Of a stretch of 64,000 nucleotides of DNA, positions 44,343 to 52,575 are shown in pieces. The DNA comes from CAYNHF01 sp964397045 (lineage in GTDB: Bacteria > Actinomycetota > Acidimicrobiia > Spongiisociales > UBA5794). The stretch is from the NCBI GenBank assembly GCA_964397045.1, contig CAYNHF010000011.1, positions 66,358 through 130,357 on the forward strand, in the 5' to 3' direction. The position numbers were made by a program, and so were the translations under genes. Each line of letters opens with the position of its first letter. The first letter of the stretch is position 1. Under the pieces are notes generated by a model that did not search any database, was not told the origin of the DNA, and was given only the letters and a program-made list of their open reading frames with translations.

Positions 44343-44849
44343 GTGGCCATTTTTCCCATTCGTACGTTTGGCGATCCGGTGCTTCGTACCGCAGCGTCGG
44401 ACGCCGCGGACTTCGATATGGGGTTGCGTCGCCTCGCGGACGACATGCTCGAGACAATGTACGACGCGCCCGGAGTCGGGCTGGCGGCGCCCCAGATAGG
44501 GGTCTCCAAACGGATCTTCGTGGCCGATATCGGAGACGGCCCCTTTGCGATGGTGAATCCTGAGATCGTCGACCTCCAAGGATCCTGGGAGTTCGACGAA
44601 GGGTGTCTCTCCGTCCCCGGCCGATTCTGGGAGATCAAGCGACCCGGCTACGCGAGAGCCCGCGGGTTCGACGTCGATGGCAGGCCGGTGGAGTACGAGG
44701 GTGAAGAACTCATGGGGAGGGTCCTGCAACACGAGATCGACCATCTCGGTGGGATGCTGCTGCTTGAGCGGTTGGCGCGCCGGACGCGGAAACAAGCGCT
44801 GCGCGAGCTGCGCGAAGAAGCGCTCGATCTCAAGCCGGTTGAGGGATGA
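44343..44849 (+). CDS. def: Peptide deformylase
   Basis: Metal-dependent removal of the N-formyl group from nascent proteins (168 residues). The three motifs are GVGLAAPQIG, EGCLSVPG and LQHEIDHLGG, with the metal-binding Cys and two His. The GTG start (reading MAIFPIRTFGDPVLR) has AAGGG about eight bases upstream. The following fmt gene overlaps by ATGA, so formylation and deformylation enzymes are made together. Standard length. Confidence 0.95.
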   Translation: MAIFPIRTFGDPVLRTAASDAADFDMGLRRLADDMLETMYDAPGVGLAAPQIGVSKRIFVADIGDGPFAMVNPEIVDLQGSWEFDEGCLSVPGRFWEIKRPGYARARGFDVDGRPVEYEGEELMGRVLQHEIDHLGGMLLLERLARRTRKQALRELREEALDLKPVEG

Positions 44850-45763
44850 GGGGCGCCTTCCTCGGCACTCCTGCGGCCGCGATCGCCTCGCTGGCTGCTG
44901 CGGCAGACATCATCGATGTCGAGGTCGTGATCACCCGGCCCGATGCAGCACGCGGGCGCTCGGCACGTCCGGTCGCGCCCCCCGTCAAGACCGCTGCCCT
45001 CGAGTGGGGGATTCCGGTCGTGCAGCCGAATTCTGCCGATGAGCTCCTTGCGGCCTTCCAGAATCGGGATCTCGATGTGGGTGTCGTCGTTGCCTACGGC
45101 CGGATCCTGCGCCCTGCAGTCCTCCAAGCAACACGCCTCGGATTCGTGAATGTGCACTTTTCGCTGCTGCCCAGATGGCGCGGAGCGGCGCCGGTGGAGC
45201 GAGCGATCCTTGCCGGAGATGAGTCGACCGGCGTCAGCCTGATGCAGCTCGACGAGGACCTCGACACCGGGCCGGTCATCAGCGCGATCGAAACCCCGAT
45301 TGGTCCAGACGAGACCGGAGGGAGCCTGACGGCTCGCCTTTCGTATCTCGGGGCTGAGATGATCGATGAAGTGCTCCCCGGGTATCTCGAAGGGGATCGT
45401 CAGCCTGCCCCGCAAATGGAGGGTGGGGCCAGTGTTGCGGCGCGTCTCACCGTGGAGGAGGGCGAGCTCACGGCAGCCGATGAGGCTGCGATGGTGCTCC
45501 GCATGGTGCGTGCGTTTCAGCCCCGTCCGGGTGCCTGGTTCATGGCCGCGGGTGAGAGATACAAGATCCTCCGTGCGGCGGAGACGGTGGACTCGACGCC
45601 CCGAGGCGAGATCCACCTCAGCTCTGGGGCGGTGTCACTCGGCCTGGCCGACGAGGCAATCGAGCTCCTCGAGATCCAGCCGCCCGGGGGAAGACCGCTT
45701 GCCGCCCGCGCCTGGATGAACGGCAGGCGAGGGGAGCCGCTACACCTCGATCGATCTGATTGA
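44846..45763 (+). CDS. fmt: Methionyl-tRNA formyltransferase
   Basis: Formylates initiator Met-tRNA with 10-formyl-tetrahydrofolate (305 residues). The Rossmann core begins with FLGTPAAAIASL, the SLLPRWRGAAPVERAI signature carries the catalytic His (VNVHFS) and Arg/Gly loop, and the conserved Asp is in DEDLDTGPV. The C-terminal OB domain ends near PGGRPLAARAWMNG. ATG overlaps def. In many relatives rsmB follows; here it does not, and rpe comes next after about 60 bases. Confidence 0.93.
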   Translation: MRGAFLGTPAAAIASLAAAADIIDVEVVITRPDAARGRSARPVAPPVKTAALEWGIPVVQPNSADELLAAFQNRDLDVGVVVAYGRILRPAVLQATRLGFVNVHFSLLPRWRGAAPVERAILAGDESTGVSLMQLDEDLDTGPVISAIETPIGPDETGGSLTARLSYLGAEMIDEVLPGYLEGDRQPAPQMEGGASVAARLTVEEGELTAADEAAMVLRMVRAFQPRPGAWFMAAGERYKILRAAETVDSTPRGEIHLSSGAVSLGLADEAIELLEIQPPGGRPLAARAWMNGRRGEPLHLDRSD

Positions 45764-45822
45764 AGTTGGATTACCTGCGCTCGAGATGAACCGCCACGGC
45801 CTCCACGTGACCTAGGGTGGGG

Positions 45823-46488
45823 ATGATGATCGGCCCAGCCCGCCTCGCTCCTTCGGTCCTCGCCGCCGACTTTGCGCATCTCGGTGAGGCAGTAGAAACG
45901 GTCGCTCCATTCTGCGATCTGCTTCATATCGACGTGATGGACGGCCATTTCGTTCCGAATCTCTCGCTCGGGATTCCGGTGATCGAGTCTCTGCGGCGCG
46001 TCACTGCTCTGAAGTTCGACTGTCACATGATGACGACCAACCCTGACGTGTACTTCGAACCGCTGCGCGCTGCAGGAGCCGACCTGGTGACCGTCCACCT
46101 GGAGGTGTACCCGGACCCTGCTCCGGTCGCGGCCAGAGCGCGCGCCGCAGGCCTCGAATTCGGACTCGTGCTCAACCCGCCGACGCCGTTTTCCGGCTTG
46201 GAGCCGTTCGTCGAATTGTGCGACATTGTGCTCATCATGTCTGTGAACCCCGGGTTCGGCGGGCAGTCCTTCATTCCCGGCGTCCTCGACAAGGTTGAGG
46301 CCGCAAGGAAGTTCATTGACTCACGAGGATTGCCGGCCGATATACAGATCGACGGCGGGATCGGGCCCGAGAACATCGGAAGCGCTCGAGATGCGGGTGC
46401 GGAGGTTTTCGTCGCCGGGAGTTCTGTCTTCAGAGCGCCCGATCCGGTTCTGGCACTGAAGGAAATGCGCTCCATCGTGAACGACTAG
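45823..46488 (+). CDS. rpe: Ribulose-phosphate 3-epimerase
   Basis: Pentose-phosphate enzyme (about 221 residues) interconverting ribulose 5-phosphate and xylulose 5-phosphate. It supplies ribulose 5-phosphate used by RibB downstream. Motifs are LAPSVLAADFAHL, HIDVMDGHFVPNLS with two metal ligands, DCHMMT, MSVNPGFGGQSFIP and DGGIGPENI. Starts at GTG 45817, ATG 45823 and ATG 45826 are possible; TAGGGT at 45813-45818 could serve either as -10 of a leaderless mRNA (favouring 45826) or part of a weak G-rich Shine-Dalgarno. Confidence 0.93.
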   Translation: MMIGPARLAPSVLAADFAHLGEAVETVAPFCDLLHIDVMDGHFVPNLSLGIPVIESLRRVTALKFDCHMMTTNPDVYFEPLRAAGADLVTVHLEVYPDPAPVAARARAAGLEFGLVLNPPTPFSGLEPFVELCDIVLIMSVNPGFGGQSFIPGVLDKVEAARKFIDSRGLPADIQIDGGIGPENIGSARDAGAEVFVAGSSVFRAPDPVLALKEMRSIVND

Positions 46489-46495
46489 GAGTCAC

Positions 46496-47422
46496 ATGAA
46501 GGAACGGATACTCATCGTTGATGACGATCCGGATATCCGGCAGTTCGTCGAGGTCAACCTCGAGCTGGAGGGTTTCGAGACGGAGCCTGCCGAGAACGGC
46601 AAGATCGCACTGGAGTCTGCGCAGTCACGGCCCCCAGATCTTGTGCTGCTCGACGTGATGATGCCGGAAATGGACGGCCTCACGGTGCTGCGCCGCATGC
46701 GCAGCGCGCCGGCAACGGCCAATGTGCCGGTGATTCTGCTCACCGCTAAGGCGCTGGCCGAAGACCGGGTCAAGGGTCTCGACCTAGGAGCAGATGACTA
46801 CATCACCAAACCGTTTGCCGTCGAGGAACTGATGGCACGAGTACGATCGGTGCTCCGTCGCGCTCAGCAGATGAGAGACCTTTCACCACTCACCGGGCTT
46901 CCAGGCAACTTCAGGATCACGCGAGAACTCGAAGAGCAGGTGAACAGCGACGGGTTGTTTGCGGTGATTCACGCCGACCTCGATAACTTCAAGTCGTTCA
47001 ACGATCACTACGGCTTCATGCGAGGCGACGCGGTGATCAAGTTCTGTGCCCAGGCTCTGATGGAGGCCGCAGAACTGACCGGAGACGAGGGTGCGTTCGT
47101 CGGCCATGTCGGTGGAGACGACTTCGTGGCGGTGCTCCATCCCAGCTACGCCGAGGAGTACTGCAAGGATGCTCTGCGCATATTCGACGACGGGATCCTC
47201 GACTTCTACGACACTGAGGATGCGCTGCAGGGTTATATCGAGGTGACGGACCGGCAAGGCGAGCGGCATGCTTTCCCGATCTCGAGCCTGTCGATGGGTG
47301 TAGCCACCAATCTCCGGCGCCGCATCGCCTCCGAGTGGGAGGCTTCGGCGATCGCTTCAGAGATGAAGGAGTACGCCAAACGGCAGCCTGGTTCGGTGTA
47401 CGAAATCGACCGCAGGAACTGA
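46496..47422 (+). CDS. Response regulator with receiver and GGDEF-like domains
   Basis: Two-domain signalling protein of 308 residues. The N-terminal receiver has the acidic pair DDD near residue 10, phosphoacceptor Asp53 (LLDVMMPEMDG), Thr83 and Lys105 (TKPF). The C-terminal half is a GGDEF fold: SPLTGLPGN, ADLDNFKSFNDHYGFMRGD, and the signature at 206-210 reads GGDDF instead of GG[DE]EF, with no RxxD inhibitory site just before it. Activity as a diguanylate cyclase is thus uncertain; it could instead bind GTP or partners. No histidine kinase is near. It lies seven bases after rpe and before the rib operon. Confidence 0.85.
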   Translation: MKERILIVDDDPDIRQFVEVNLELEGFETEPAENGKIALESAQSRPPDLVLLDVMMPEMDGLTVLRRMRSAPATANVPVILLTAKALAEDRVKGLDLGADDYITKPFAVEELMARVRSVLRRAQQMRDLSPLTGLPGNFRITRELEEQVNSDGLFAVIHADLDNFKSFNDHYGFMRGDAVIKFCAQALMEAAELTGDEGAFVGHVGGDDFVAVLHPSYAEEYCKDALRIFDDGILDFYDTEDALQGYIEVTDRQGERHAFPISSLSMGVATNLRRRIASEWEASAIASEMKEYAKRQPGSVYEIDRRN

Positions 47423-47490
47423 TCGGCCGAATCCCGGTCGAAGTGCGCATCGAAGCGGAGGCCCACGAAATCGGCGGGGTGAATTCCCAC

Positions 47491-47496
47491 TACACT
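47491..47496 (+). promoter_or_regulatory. Possible -10 element of the rib operon
   Basis: TACACT, about 20 bases before the FMN riboswitch. The same hexamer is found in the pheST promoter. No clear -35 is seen. Confidence 0.4.
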
Positions 47497-47517
47497 CAGG
47501 ACATAACTGAGTTGCCC

Positions 47518-47637
47518 CCTTCAGGGCAGGGTGAAATCCCCGACCGGCGGTGAAAGCCCGCGACCCCCGAAGCAACCTTCGGGGTTGACCCGGTGAGATT
47601 CCTGGGCCGACGGTGACAGTCCGGATGGGAGAAGGAG
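47518..47637 (+). promoter_or_regulatory. FMN riboswitch (RFN element)
   Basis: The conserved blocks occur in order: TCAGGGCAGGGTGAAATCCC, GACCGGCGGTGAAAGCCCGC, a variable stem (CCCCGAAGCAACCTTCGGGG), GGTGAGATTCCTGGGCCGAC, GGTGACAGTCCGGATGGGAG, and the closing AGAAGG. The 3' end of the aptamer runs into the Shine-Dalgarno AAGGAGG (47632-47638) of ribD, and there is no terminator between the two. FMN binding should therefore block ribosome access, the translational mode. The aptamer assignment is firm; the mode is inferred from layout. Confidence 0.96.
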
Positions 47638-47642
47638 GGCGT

Positions 47643-48737
47643 GTGTCGCGACGCACGGATTCGGACAACCGATCCCAGCACGATCGCGCGGAAGAGTGGA
47701 TGGCGCTGGCTGCCGAAATCACAGCCGAAACCCACCCTCACCCCAATCCGCGCGTTGGTGCGGTCGTGGTTGCGGTCGACGGTTCCGTGGTGGCGGCAGC
47801 AGCCCACCTTGGTCCCGGCAGGCGCCATGCCGAGGCCGCCGCACTCGAAACCGCAGGGGCCGCGGCGCGCGAAGCGACGTTGGTCGTGACGCTCGAGCCG
47901 TGTAACCATCACGGCCGCACGCCCCCGTGCACTGAAGCCATCATCTCTGCCGGTGTGAGCACCGTCTTGGTCGGTGCGGGAGATCCCGATGCCAGAGTTC
48001 GCGGCCGCGGCATCGCCCGGCTCAGGGAAGCGGGGATCGAGGTAGTAGGACTCGACAGCGCGGCCGCACGAGCCGTCGACCCCGGCTACTTCCACCACCG
48101 CCGGACCGGCAGACCGCTCGTCACCCTCAAGACGGCGATGACGCTGGACGGACAGGTGGCCGCGCTCGATCGCACCTCACAGTGGATCACGTCTGCGGCT
48201 GCGCGCGCAGATGGTCATCGACTCCGTGCTGCCAGCGACGCGGTACTCGTGGGCGCAGGGACCGTGATCGCGGATGACCCGCAACTCGATGTGCGGCTGC
48301 CGGACCACGACGGACCCCAACCCCGCCCGGTGGTTGTCGCTGGTCGCCGGGAACTGCCGGCGAACGCCCGGCTTTTCGAGCGTGACCCCCTCGTCTACGC
48401 CTCTCGGCACCATCCGCTGCCGGGCGGCGAGATCGTCGTGGTCGGTGGGACCGGCAATGTGGATCTGGACGCTGTGCTCAAGGACCTCGGAGCTCGCAAC
48501 ATCGTGGATCTGCTGGTCGAGGGTGGGGCGACGCTGGCCGACGCGCTGTGGAGCGCCGGTCTGGTCGACCGGGTGGTGTTCTATTTCGGCGGCAAGCTCG
48601 CCGGAGGGGCGGGCCTGGGACCATTTGCCGGCTCCTTTGAGACGTTGCGAGATGCAACGGATGTAACGATTACCAACGTCACGCGACTCGGGGACGACCT
48701 GCGAGTCGAGGCAGTGCCGGCAAAGGGAGGCTTGTGA
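47643..48737 (+). CDS. ribD: Bifunctional riboflavin biosynthesis deaminase/reductase RibD
   Basis: Deaminates and then reduces the early pyrimidine intermediate of riboflavin synthesis (364 residues). The deaminase zinc site is HAEAAALE plus EPCNHHGRTPPCTEAII; the reductase domain begins LVTLKTAMTLDGQVA and includes SDAVLVGAGTVIADDP and LLVEGGATLADAL. The GTG start at 47643 is four bases after the riboswitch-linked AAGGAGG. The stop overlaps the ribE start (TGATG). It should be the most FMN-sensitive gene of the operon. Confidence 0.94.
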   Translation: MSRRTDSDNRSQHDRAEEWMALAAEITAETHPHPNPRVGAVVVAVDGSVVAAAAHLGPGRRHAEAAALETAGAAAREATLVVTLEPCNHHGRTPPCTEAIISAGVSTVLVGAGDPDARVRGRGIARLREAGIEVVGLDSAAARAVDPGYFHHRRTGRPLVTLKTAMTLDGQVAALDRTSQWITSAAARADGHRLRAASDAVLVGAGTVIADDPQLDVRLPDHDGPQPRPVVVAGRRELPANARLFERDPLVYASRHHPLPGGEIVVVGGTGNVDLDAVLKDLGARNIVDLLVEGGATLADALWSAGLVDRVVFYFGGKLAGGAGLGPFAGSFETLRDATDVTITNVTRLGDDLRVEAVPAKGGL

Positions 48738-49345
48738 TGTTCACCGGCATCGTGACCGAGTTGGGGCGAGTCGCGTCGGTCGAGTCCACCGACTTCGGCA
48801 GGCGGCTCGCGGTGGAATGCGCTCAGACACGCAGCAGGCTCGGAATTGGAGACTCCGTCTCGGTCAACGGAGTGTGTCTCACCGTTGTCGCACTGAGCGA
48901 GCGCGGTTTCACGGTCGAGGCCGTCGCAGAGACGCTGCAGCGCAGCAACCTCGGGGGAGTAGACGTAGGGGACCCGCTGGATCTGGAGCGTCCGATGGCA
49001 GCGGACGGCCGCTTTGACGGCCACCTGGTGCAAGGACACGTGGACGGGGTGGGAAGCATCCTTTCCATCGAGTCGGAGGGGACGGCGCGGCGAATCCGCA
49101 TCGGGGCGCCGCTTCCGCTGAGTCAGTATCTGGTGGAGAAGGGGTCGGTGACCGTCGACGGGGTGAGTCTGACGATCACCGCCGTCGCGCCGCCGGGGGC
49201 GGGAGATGTCTGGTTTGAAGTCGTGATCATCCCGCACACGCTCGACGTCACCGTCTTCGGCGCCCGCACGATCGGCGATGAGGTCAATTTGGAGGTAGAT
49301 GTGATTGCAAAATACGTGGAACGAATGTTGGAGGCACACCGGTGA
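48737..49345 (+). CDS. ribE: Riboflavin synthase alpha chain
   Basis: Dismutates two lumazines to riboflavin (202 residues). The two homologous barrels are visible: MFTGIVTELG with VNGVCLTV in the first and GHLVQGHVDGVG with VDGVSLTI in the second. ATG 48737 is favoured over GTG 48734 because GGGAGG (48725-48730) is then six bases away and MFTGI is the usual N-terminus. It touches the ribD stop and overlaps ribBA by GTGA. Confidence 0.94.
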   Translation: MFTGIVTELGRVASVESTDFGRRLAVECAQTRSRLGIGDSVSVNGVCLTVVALSERGFTVEAVAETLQRSNLGGVDVGDPLDLERPMAADGRFDGHLVQGHVDGVGSILSIESEGTARRIRIGAPLPLSQYLVEKGSVTVDGVSLTITAVAPPGAGDVWFEVVIIPHTLDVTVFGARTIGDEVNLEVDVIAKYVERMLEAHR

Positions 49346-50562
49346 GCTGGGCAACAATGGAAGAAGCACTGGCCGCCATCGCCGCGGGTGAATTTGTGCT
49401 TGTGCTGGATGACGAGGATCGAGAGAACGAGGGTGACCTGATCCTGGCCGCTGAAATGGCGAGTCCCGAACGGATTGCGTTCATGGTGCGGCACACAAGC
49501 GGCTTGATCTGTGCGCCCATCGTCGGCTCGCGCCTCGACGAACTGGGGCTGCCGCTCATGGTGCTCGAGAACACGGACTCACACGAGACCGCCTTCACGG
49601 TATCGGTGGATGCCGTGCACGGCACCTCGACCGGTATCTCTGCTGCTGATCGATCGACCACGATCCAAGCACTGGTGGACTCGAAGACCCACCCCAACGA
49701 TCTCGCCCGTCCCGGCCATGTGTTCCCCTTGCGGTACCGCGAGGGCGGCGTTCTCGTTCGCCCGGGCCACACCGAGGCGGCCGTGGACCTGGCGCGACTG
49801 GCGGGCCTGACACCCGCAGGCGTCTTGTGCGAAGTGGTCAACGACGACGGGACAATGGCGCGCGGCGAGGAGCTGCAGAAGTTTGCCGATGAGCACAACA
49901 TCCCCACGATCGCCATCGGGGATCTGGTCGACTACCGGTGGGCTACCGAGTCGCTTGTGACTCGGGAGACTACGGCCTCGGTTCCAACGGAGTTCGGCGA
50001 CTTCACTGCGTACGGCTATCGGGCCGCACACGACGGGTCGGAGCAGATCGCGCTGGTCCGCGGTGAGGTGGCTGGTCGTTCCGGGGTGTTGGCCCGAACT
50101 CACTCCGAGTGCCTGACCGGAGATGTGTTTGGCAGCCGGCGCTGTGACTGCGGCGACCAGCTTCGTGCGGCACTGTCGGCGGTTGCGCGAGAGGGAGCAG
50201 GGGTGGTCGTCTACAACCGCGGTCACGAAGGCCGCGGGATCGGTCTCCTCGCCAAGCTCGAGGCGTACCGACTCCAAGACGAAGGGCTGGACACGGTCGA
50301 GGCGAATCTGGAGCTCGGCTATCCGGCGGACGCAAGACACTACGGCATCAGCGCCCAGATCCTCCACGATCTCAAGGTGGGGAGTGTGCGCCTGATGACG
50401 AACAACCCCGACAAGATCATCCAACTCGAACGGATGGGAATCGAGGTTGCCGAGCGGGTCCCGATTGGTATCGGGGCGACCGAGATCAACGGTGGATATC
50501 TCGCAGCCAAAGCGAGCAAGCTGGGTCACCTGATAGACGAACCTGGGGTCACCGGTGAGTGA
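49342..50562 (+). CDS. ribBA: Bifunctional DHBP synthase / GTP cyclohydrolase II
   Basis: Fusion of the two entry enzymes of the riboflavin pathway (406 residues). The N-terminal RibB half has LDDEDRENEGDLILAAE and HTSGLICAPI, and SKTHPNDLARPGHVFPL with acidic and His metal ligands. The RibA half has SECLTGDVFGSRRCDCGDQL with three zinc cysteines and RGHEGRGIGLLAKL. Both catalytic parts look intact. GTG start overlaps ribE; ribH begins eight bases before its stop. Confidence 0.95.
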   Translation: MSWATMEEALAAIAAGEFVLVLDDEDRENEGDLILAAEMASPERIAFMVRHTSGLICAPIVGSRLDELGLPLMVLENTDSHETAFTVSVDAVHGTSTGISAADRSTTIQALVDSKTHPNDLARPGHVFPLRYREGGVLVRPGHTEAAVDLARLAGLTPAGVLCEVVNDDGTMARGEELQKFADEHNIPTIAIGDLVDYRWATESLVTRETTASVPTEFGDFTAYGYRAAHDGSEQIALVRGEVAGRSGVLARTHSECLTGDVFGSRRCDCGDQLRAALSAVAREGAGVVVYNRGHEGRGIGLLAKLEAYRLQDEGLDTVEANLELGYPADARHYGISAQILHDLKVGSVRLMTNNPDKIIQLERMGIEVAERVPIGIGATEINGGYLAAKASKLGHLIDEPGVTGE

Positions 50563-51013
50563 AGCGCCCGCGGCGCCGTTCGCAGATGCATCCGAGCTGC
50601 GAGTGGCGATCGTGTACGCCACGTTCAACGAAGCCATCACCACCGGACTGCTGGACGGCGCGGTCGAATGGCTCGATGAGTCCGGTGCGCAGTATCGGAC
50701 CGCGTCGGTACGTGGCGCCTTCGAGTTGCCGGTTGTTGCTCGGCACGCCGCAACCACGGGTTACGACGCGGTGGTGGCGCTCGGGGCGGTGGTGCGCGGC
50801 GACACCGATCACTACGACCATATCGCCCATCGCACCTCAGAAGGGCTGATGCGCGTCTCCCTCGACACCGGAGTTCCGGTCGCGTTCGGAGTGCTCACGG
50901 CAGACACAGAGGAACAGGCGCTGATACGCAGCGCACCAGGGCCGAGGAACAAAGGGAGGGAAGCAGCGGCAGCTGCGGTTCAAGCCGTACTCGCCAGAGC
51001 GGCGCTCGACTGA
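50555..51013 (+). CDS. ribH: 6,7-dimethyl-8-ribityllumazine synthase
   Basis: Forms lumazine from DHBP and the ribityl pyrimidine, usually in 60-mer or decamer shells (152 residues). Signatures are VYATFNEAITTGLLDGA, VRGAFELPVVA, ALGAVVRGDTDHYDHIA (active-site His) and FGVLTADTEEQALIR. GTG start overlaps ribBA by eight bases. It ends the rib operon; the next promoter begins about 35 bases further on. Confidence 0.94.
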   Translation: MSEAPAAPFADASELRVAIVYATFNEAITTGLLDGAVEWLDESGAQYRTASVRGAFELPVVARHAATTGYDAVVALGAVVRGDTDHYDHIAHRTSEGLMRVSLDTGVPVAFGVLTADTEEQALIRSAPGPRNKGREAAAAAVQAVLARAALD

Positions 51014-51048
51014 AGGATCGCAGCTTTGGTCGAATCGAGCTGCGAGGA

Positions 51049-51076
51049 TTGACTCCAACCCGGTCGGCCGTATACT
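51049..51076 (+). promoter_or_regulatory. Predicted promoter of infC-rpmI-rplT
   Basis: TTGACT (51049-51054), a 16-base spacer and TATACT (51071-51076). This is the best sigma-70-type match seen in the window. Transcription would start near 51083 and produce a leader of about 170 bases before infC. Confidence 0.7.
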
Positions 51077-51170
51077 TCCGGCCCACAACCGACGCCAAGC
51101 GGAGGCAGCCTGCTTCCCACCCGACCACAGACCTCACTGAGGATCGATGTGCGTCGTGGTACCAGATCTC

Positions 51171-51201
51171 AGGCAGCCGACGCGTCGTGCTGCCTGTTTT
51201 T
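51171..51201 (+). terminator. Intrinsic terminator/attenuator in the infC leader
   Basis: AGGCAGC (51171-51177) pairs with GCTGCCT (51189-51195) around a loop that contains the self-complementary CGACGCGTCG, followed by five T (51197-51201). A second copy of AGGCAGC at 51103-51109 could compete for GCTGCCT, so termination may be conditional. It lies about 50 bases before infC and after the promoter, consistent with attenuation of the ribosomal-protein operon. The signal that controls it is unknown. Confidence 0.7.
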
Positions 51202-51251
51202 CTTGGCAGGGGCGGCGGTTGCGGAATGATCGATGACGAGGAGGTCGTCTT

Positions 51252-51869
51252 ATCAGCACCAGAGAGCCGAGGGTGAACGAGCGGATTCGCGCTCGTGAGG
51301 TTCGGTTGGTCGACCCGGAGGGGGAACAGATCGGCGTGAAGCCGATCGAAGAGGCGAGGTGGCTCGCCGACCAGTTGGGCCTCGATCTCGTTGAGGTTGC
51401 AGCAGACGCAAGACCGCCGGTGGTCCGGATGATGGACTACGGCAAGTACAAGTATGAGCAGTCTGTCAAGGCTCGCGAAGCCCGGAAGAAGCAGACTCGA
51501 ACGGTGATCAAAGAGGTCCAGTTCAGGCCGAAGATCGGTGAAAGCGACTTCGCAGTCAAACGTCGGCGGGTAGAGCGTTTCCTCGATGAAGGTGACAAGG
51601 TCAAGTGCACCATGCGGTTCCGAGGCCGCGAGGTCACCCACCCCGAGATCGGCAGAGCAATTCTGCAACGGCTCTACGAAGAGGTCGAAGAGATGGCCGT
51701 GATCGAGACGAACCCCAGGCTCGACGGGCGTCAGATGACGATGGTGCTTGCCCCCTCACGGCGGGCCAGACAGGAAACAACAGACGAGAGCCTCGAGGAA
51801 GTCGCCGAAGCAGCGGCGGACACTGATGGAGGCGACGAGACCGGCCAGGACGGTCACGTACCCGAGTAG
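51252..51869 (+). CDS. infC: Translation initiation factor IF-3, probable AUC start
   Basis: Binds the 30S subunit and checks the start codon. From the AUC the protein is 205 residues and reads (M)STREPRVNERIRAREVRLVD, the usual actinobacterial N-terminus. The Shine-Dalgarno GAGGAGGT (51238-51245) is six bases before ATC 51252; the first standard codon, GTG 51273, has none. Rare AUU/AUC/AUA starts are known for infC and allow IF3 to repress its own synthesis. The linker (KARE-ARKKQTRTVIKEVQF) and C-domain (KVKCTMRFRGREVTHPEIG) are complete; an acidic tail follows. Confidence 0.93.
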   Translation: MSTREPRVNERIRAREVRLVDPEGEQIGVKPIEEARWLADQLGLDLVEVAADARPPVVRMMDYGKYKYEQSVKAREARKKQTRTVIKEVQFRPKIGESDFAVKRRRVERFLDEGDKVKCTMRFRGREVTHPEIGRAILQRLYEEVEEMAVIETNPRLDGRQMTMVLAPSRRARQETTDESLEEVAEAAADTDGGDETGQDGHVPE

Positions 51870-51881
51870 GAGCGAAACAGC

Positions 51882-52076
51882 GTGCCGAAGCAGAAGACAC
51901 ATAAGGGTGCCGCGAAGCGCATGAAGGTGAGCGGAACCGGCAAGATCCGCTACCGCAAAGCTTGGCGTGGCCATAACCGCCACAAGCGCAACGCCAGACA
52001 GTGGCGTCGCCAGGATGGCATGGGCACGCTCAAGGGCGGCGACGCCAAGCGCGCGGCGCGGCTTCTCGGGCGCTGA
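51882..52076 (+). CDS. rpmI: 50S ribosomal protein L35
   Basis: Very basic ribosomal protein of 64 residues beginning MPKQKTHKGAAKRMKVSGTG, the invariant L35 start. The end RRQDGMGTLKGGDAKRAARL is also typical. GTG start, with AGGAGCG about ten bases upstream. It sits between infC and rplT in the universal order. The 87-base space to rplT holds no other gene and no clear structure. Confidence 0.93.
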   Translation: MPKQKTHKGAAKRMKVSGTGKIRYRKAWRGHNRHKRNARQWRRQDGMGTLKGGDAKRAARLLGR

Positions 52077-52163
52077 CGCACGCGGCGAGAAGACAGCACC
52101 AAATCACCATTCGAGGCCGACGGGCGACCAGTCGGCAACAGTCACATCCTCTAGGAGACCAAC

Positions 52164-52523
52164 ATGGCGAGAGTCAAGCGAGCGGTCAACGCCCGAAAGA
52201 AGCGACGCAAGGTCATGGAGCGCGCTTCGGGTTATACCGGAGCCCGCAGCCGGCGGTATCGGACCGCGCGCGAGCAGACGATGCACTCCAGGCAGTACGC
52301 CTATCGGGATCGCAGGGCGCGCAAGGGTGATTTCCGTCGCCTGTGGATCACCCGGATCAACGCGGCGGCACGAATCCACGGTACCTCGTATTCGCGCTTC
52401 ATCGCCGGGCTCAAGGCGGCAGACATCGAGGTTGATCGCAAGATGCTCGCCGAGATCGCCGTCAGCGACCCGGATGCCTTCGGGGACCTCGTCAAAGCTG
52501 CGAACCGGGCCATCGAAGACTGA
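52164..52523 (+). CDS. rplT: 50S ribosomal protein L20
   Basis: Early assembly protein of the 50S subunit (119 residues). It begins MARVKRAVNARKKRRKVMER and contains YRTAREQTMHSRQYAYRDRR, RRLWITRINAAARIHGTSYS and a C-terminal globular part. ATG 52164 with TAGGAGA upstream. In several bacteria L20 represses this operon by binding the mRNA; whether the leader before infC is its target here is not known. Confidence 0.95.
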   Translation: MARVKRAVNARKKRRKVMERASGYTGARSRRYRTAREQTMHSRQYAYRDRRARKGDFRRLWITRINAAARIHGTSYSRFIAGLKAADIEVDRKMLAEIAVSDPDAFGDLVKAANRAIED

Positions 52524-52575
52524 GCGCGGTCCCGAACGCCCCGGACCCGACACCTGCTGCAGGCCGCGTCGCACG

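Noticed and set aside
47640..48740. Long open frame starting inside the FMN riboswitch at 47613 as the ribD start
   Set aside because: That start would lie within the aptamer; GTG 47643 after AAGGAGG is the sensible start.
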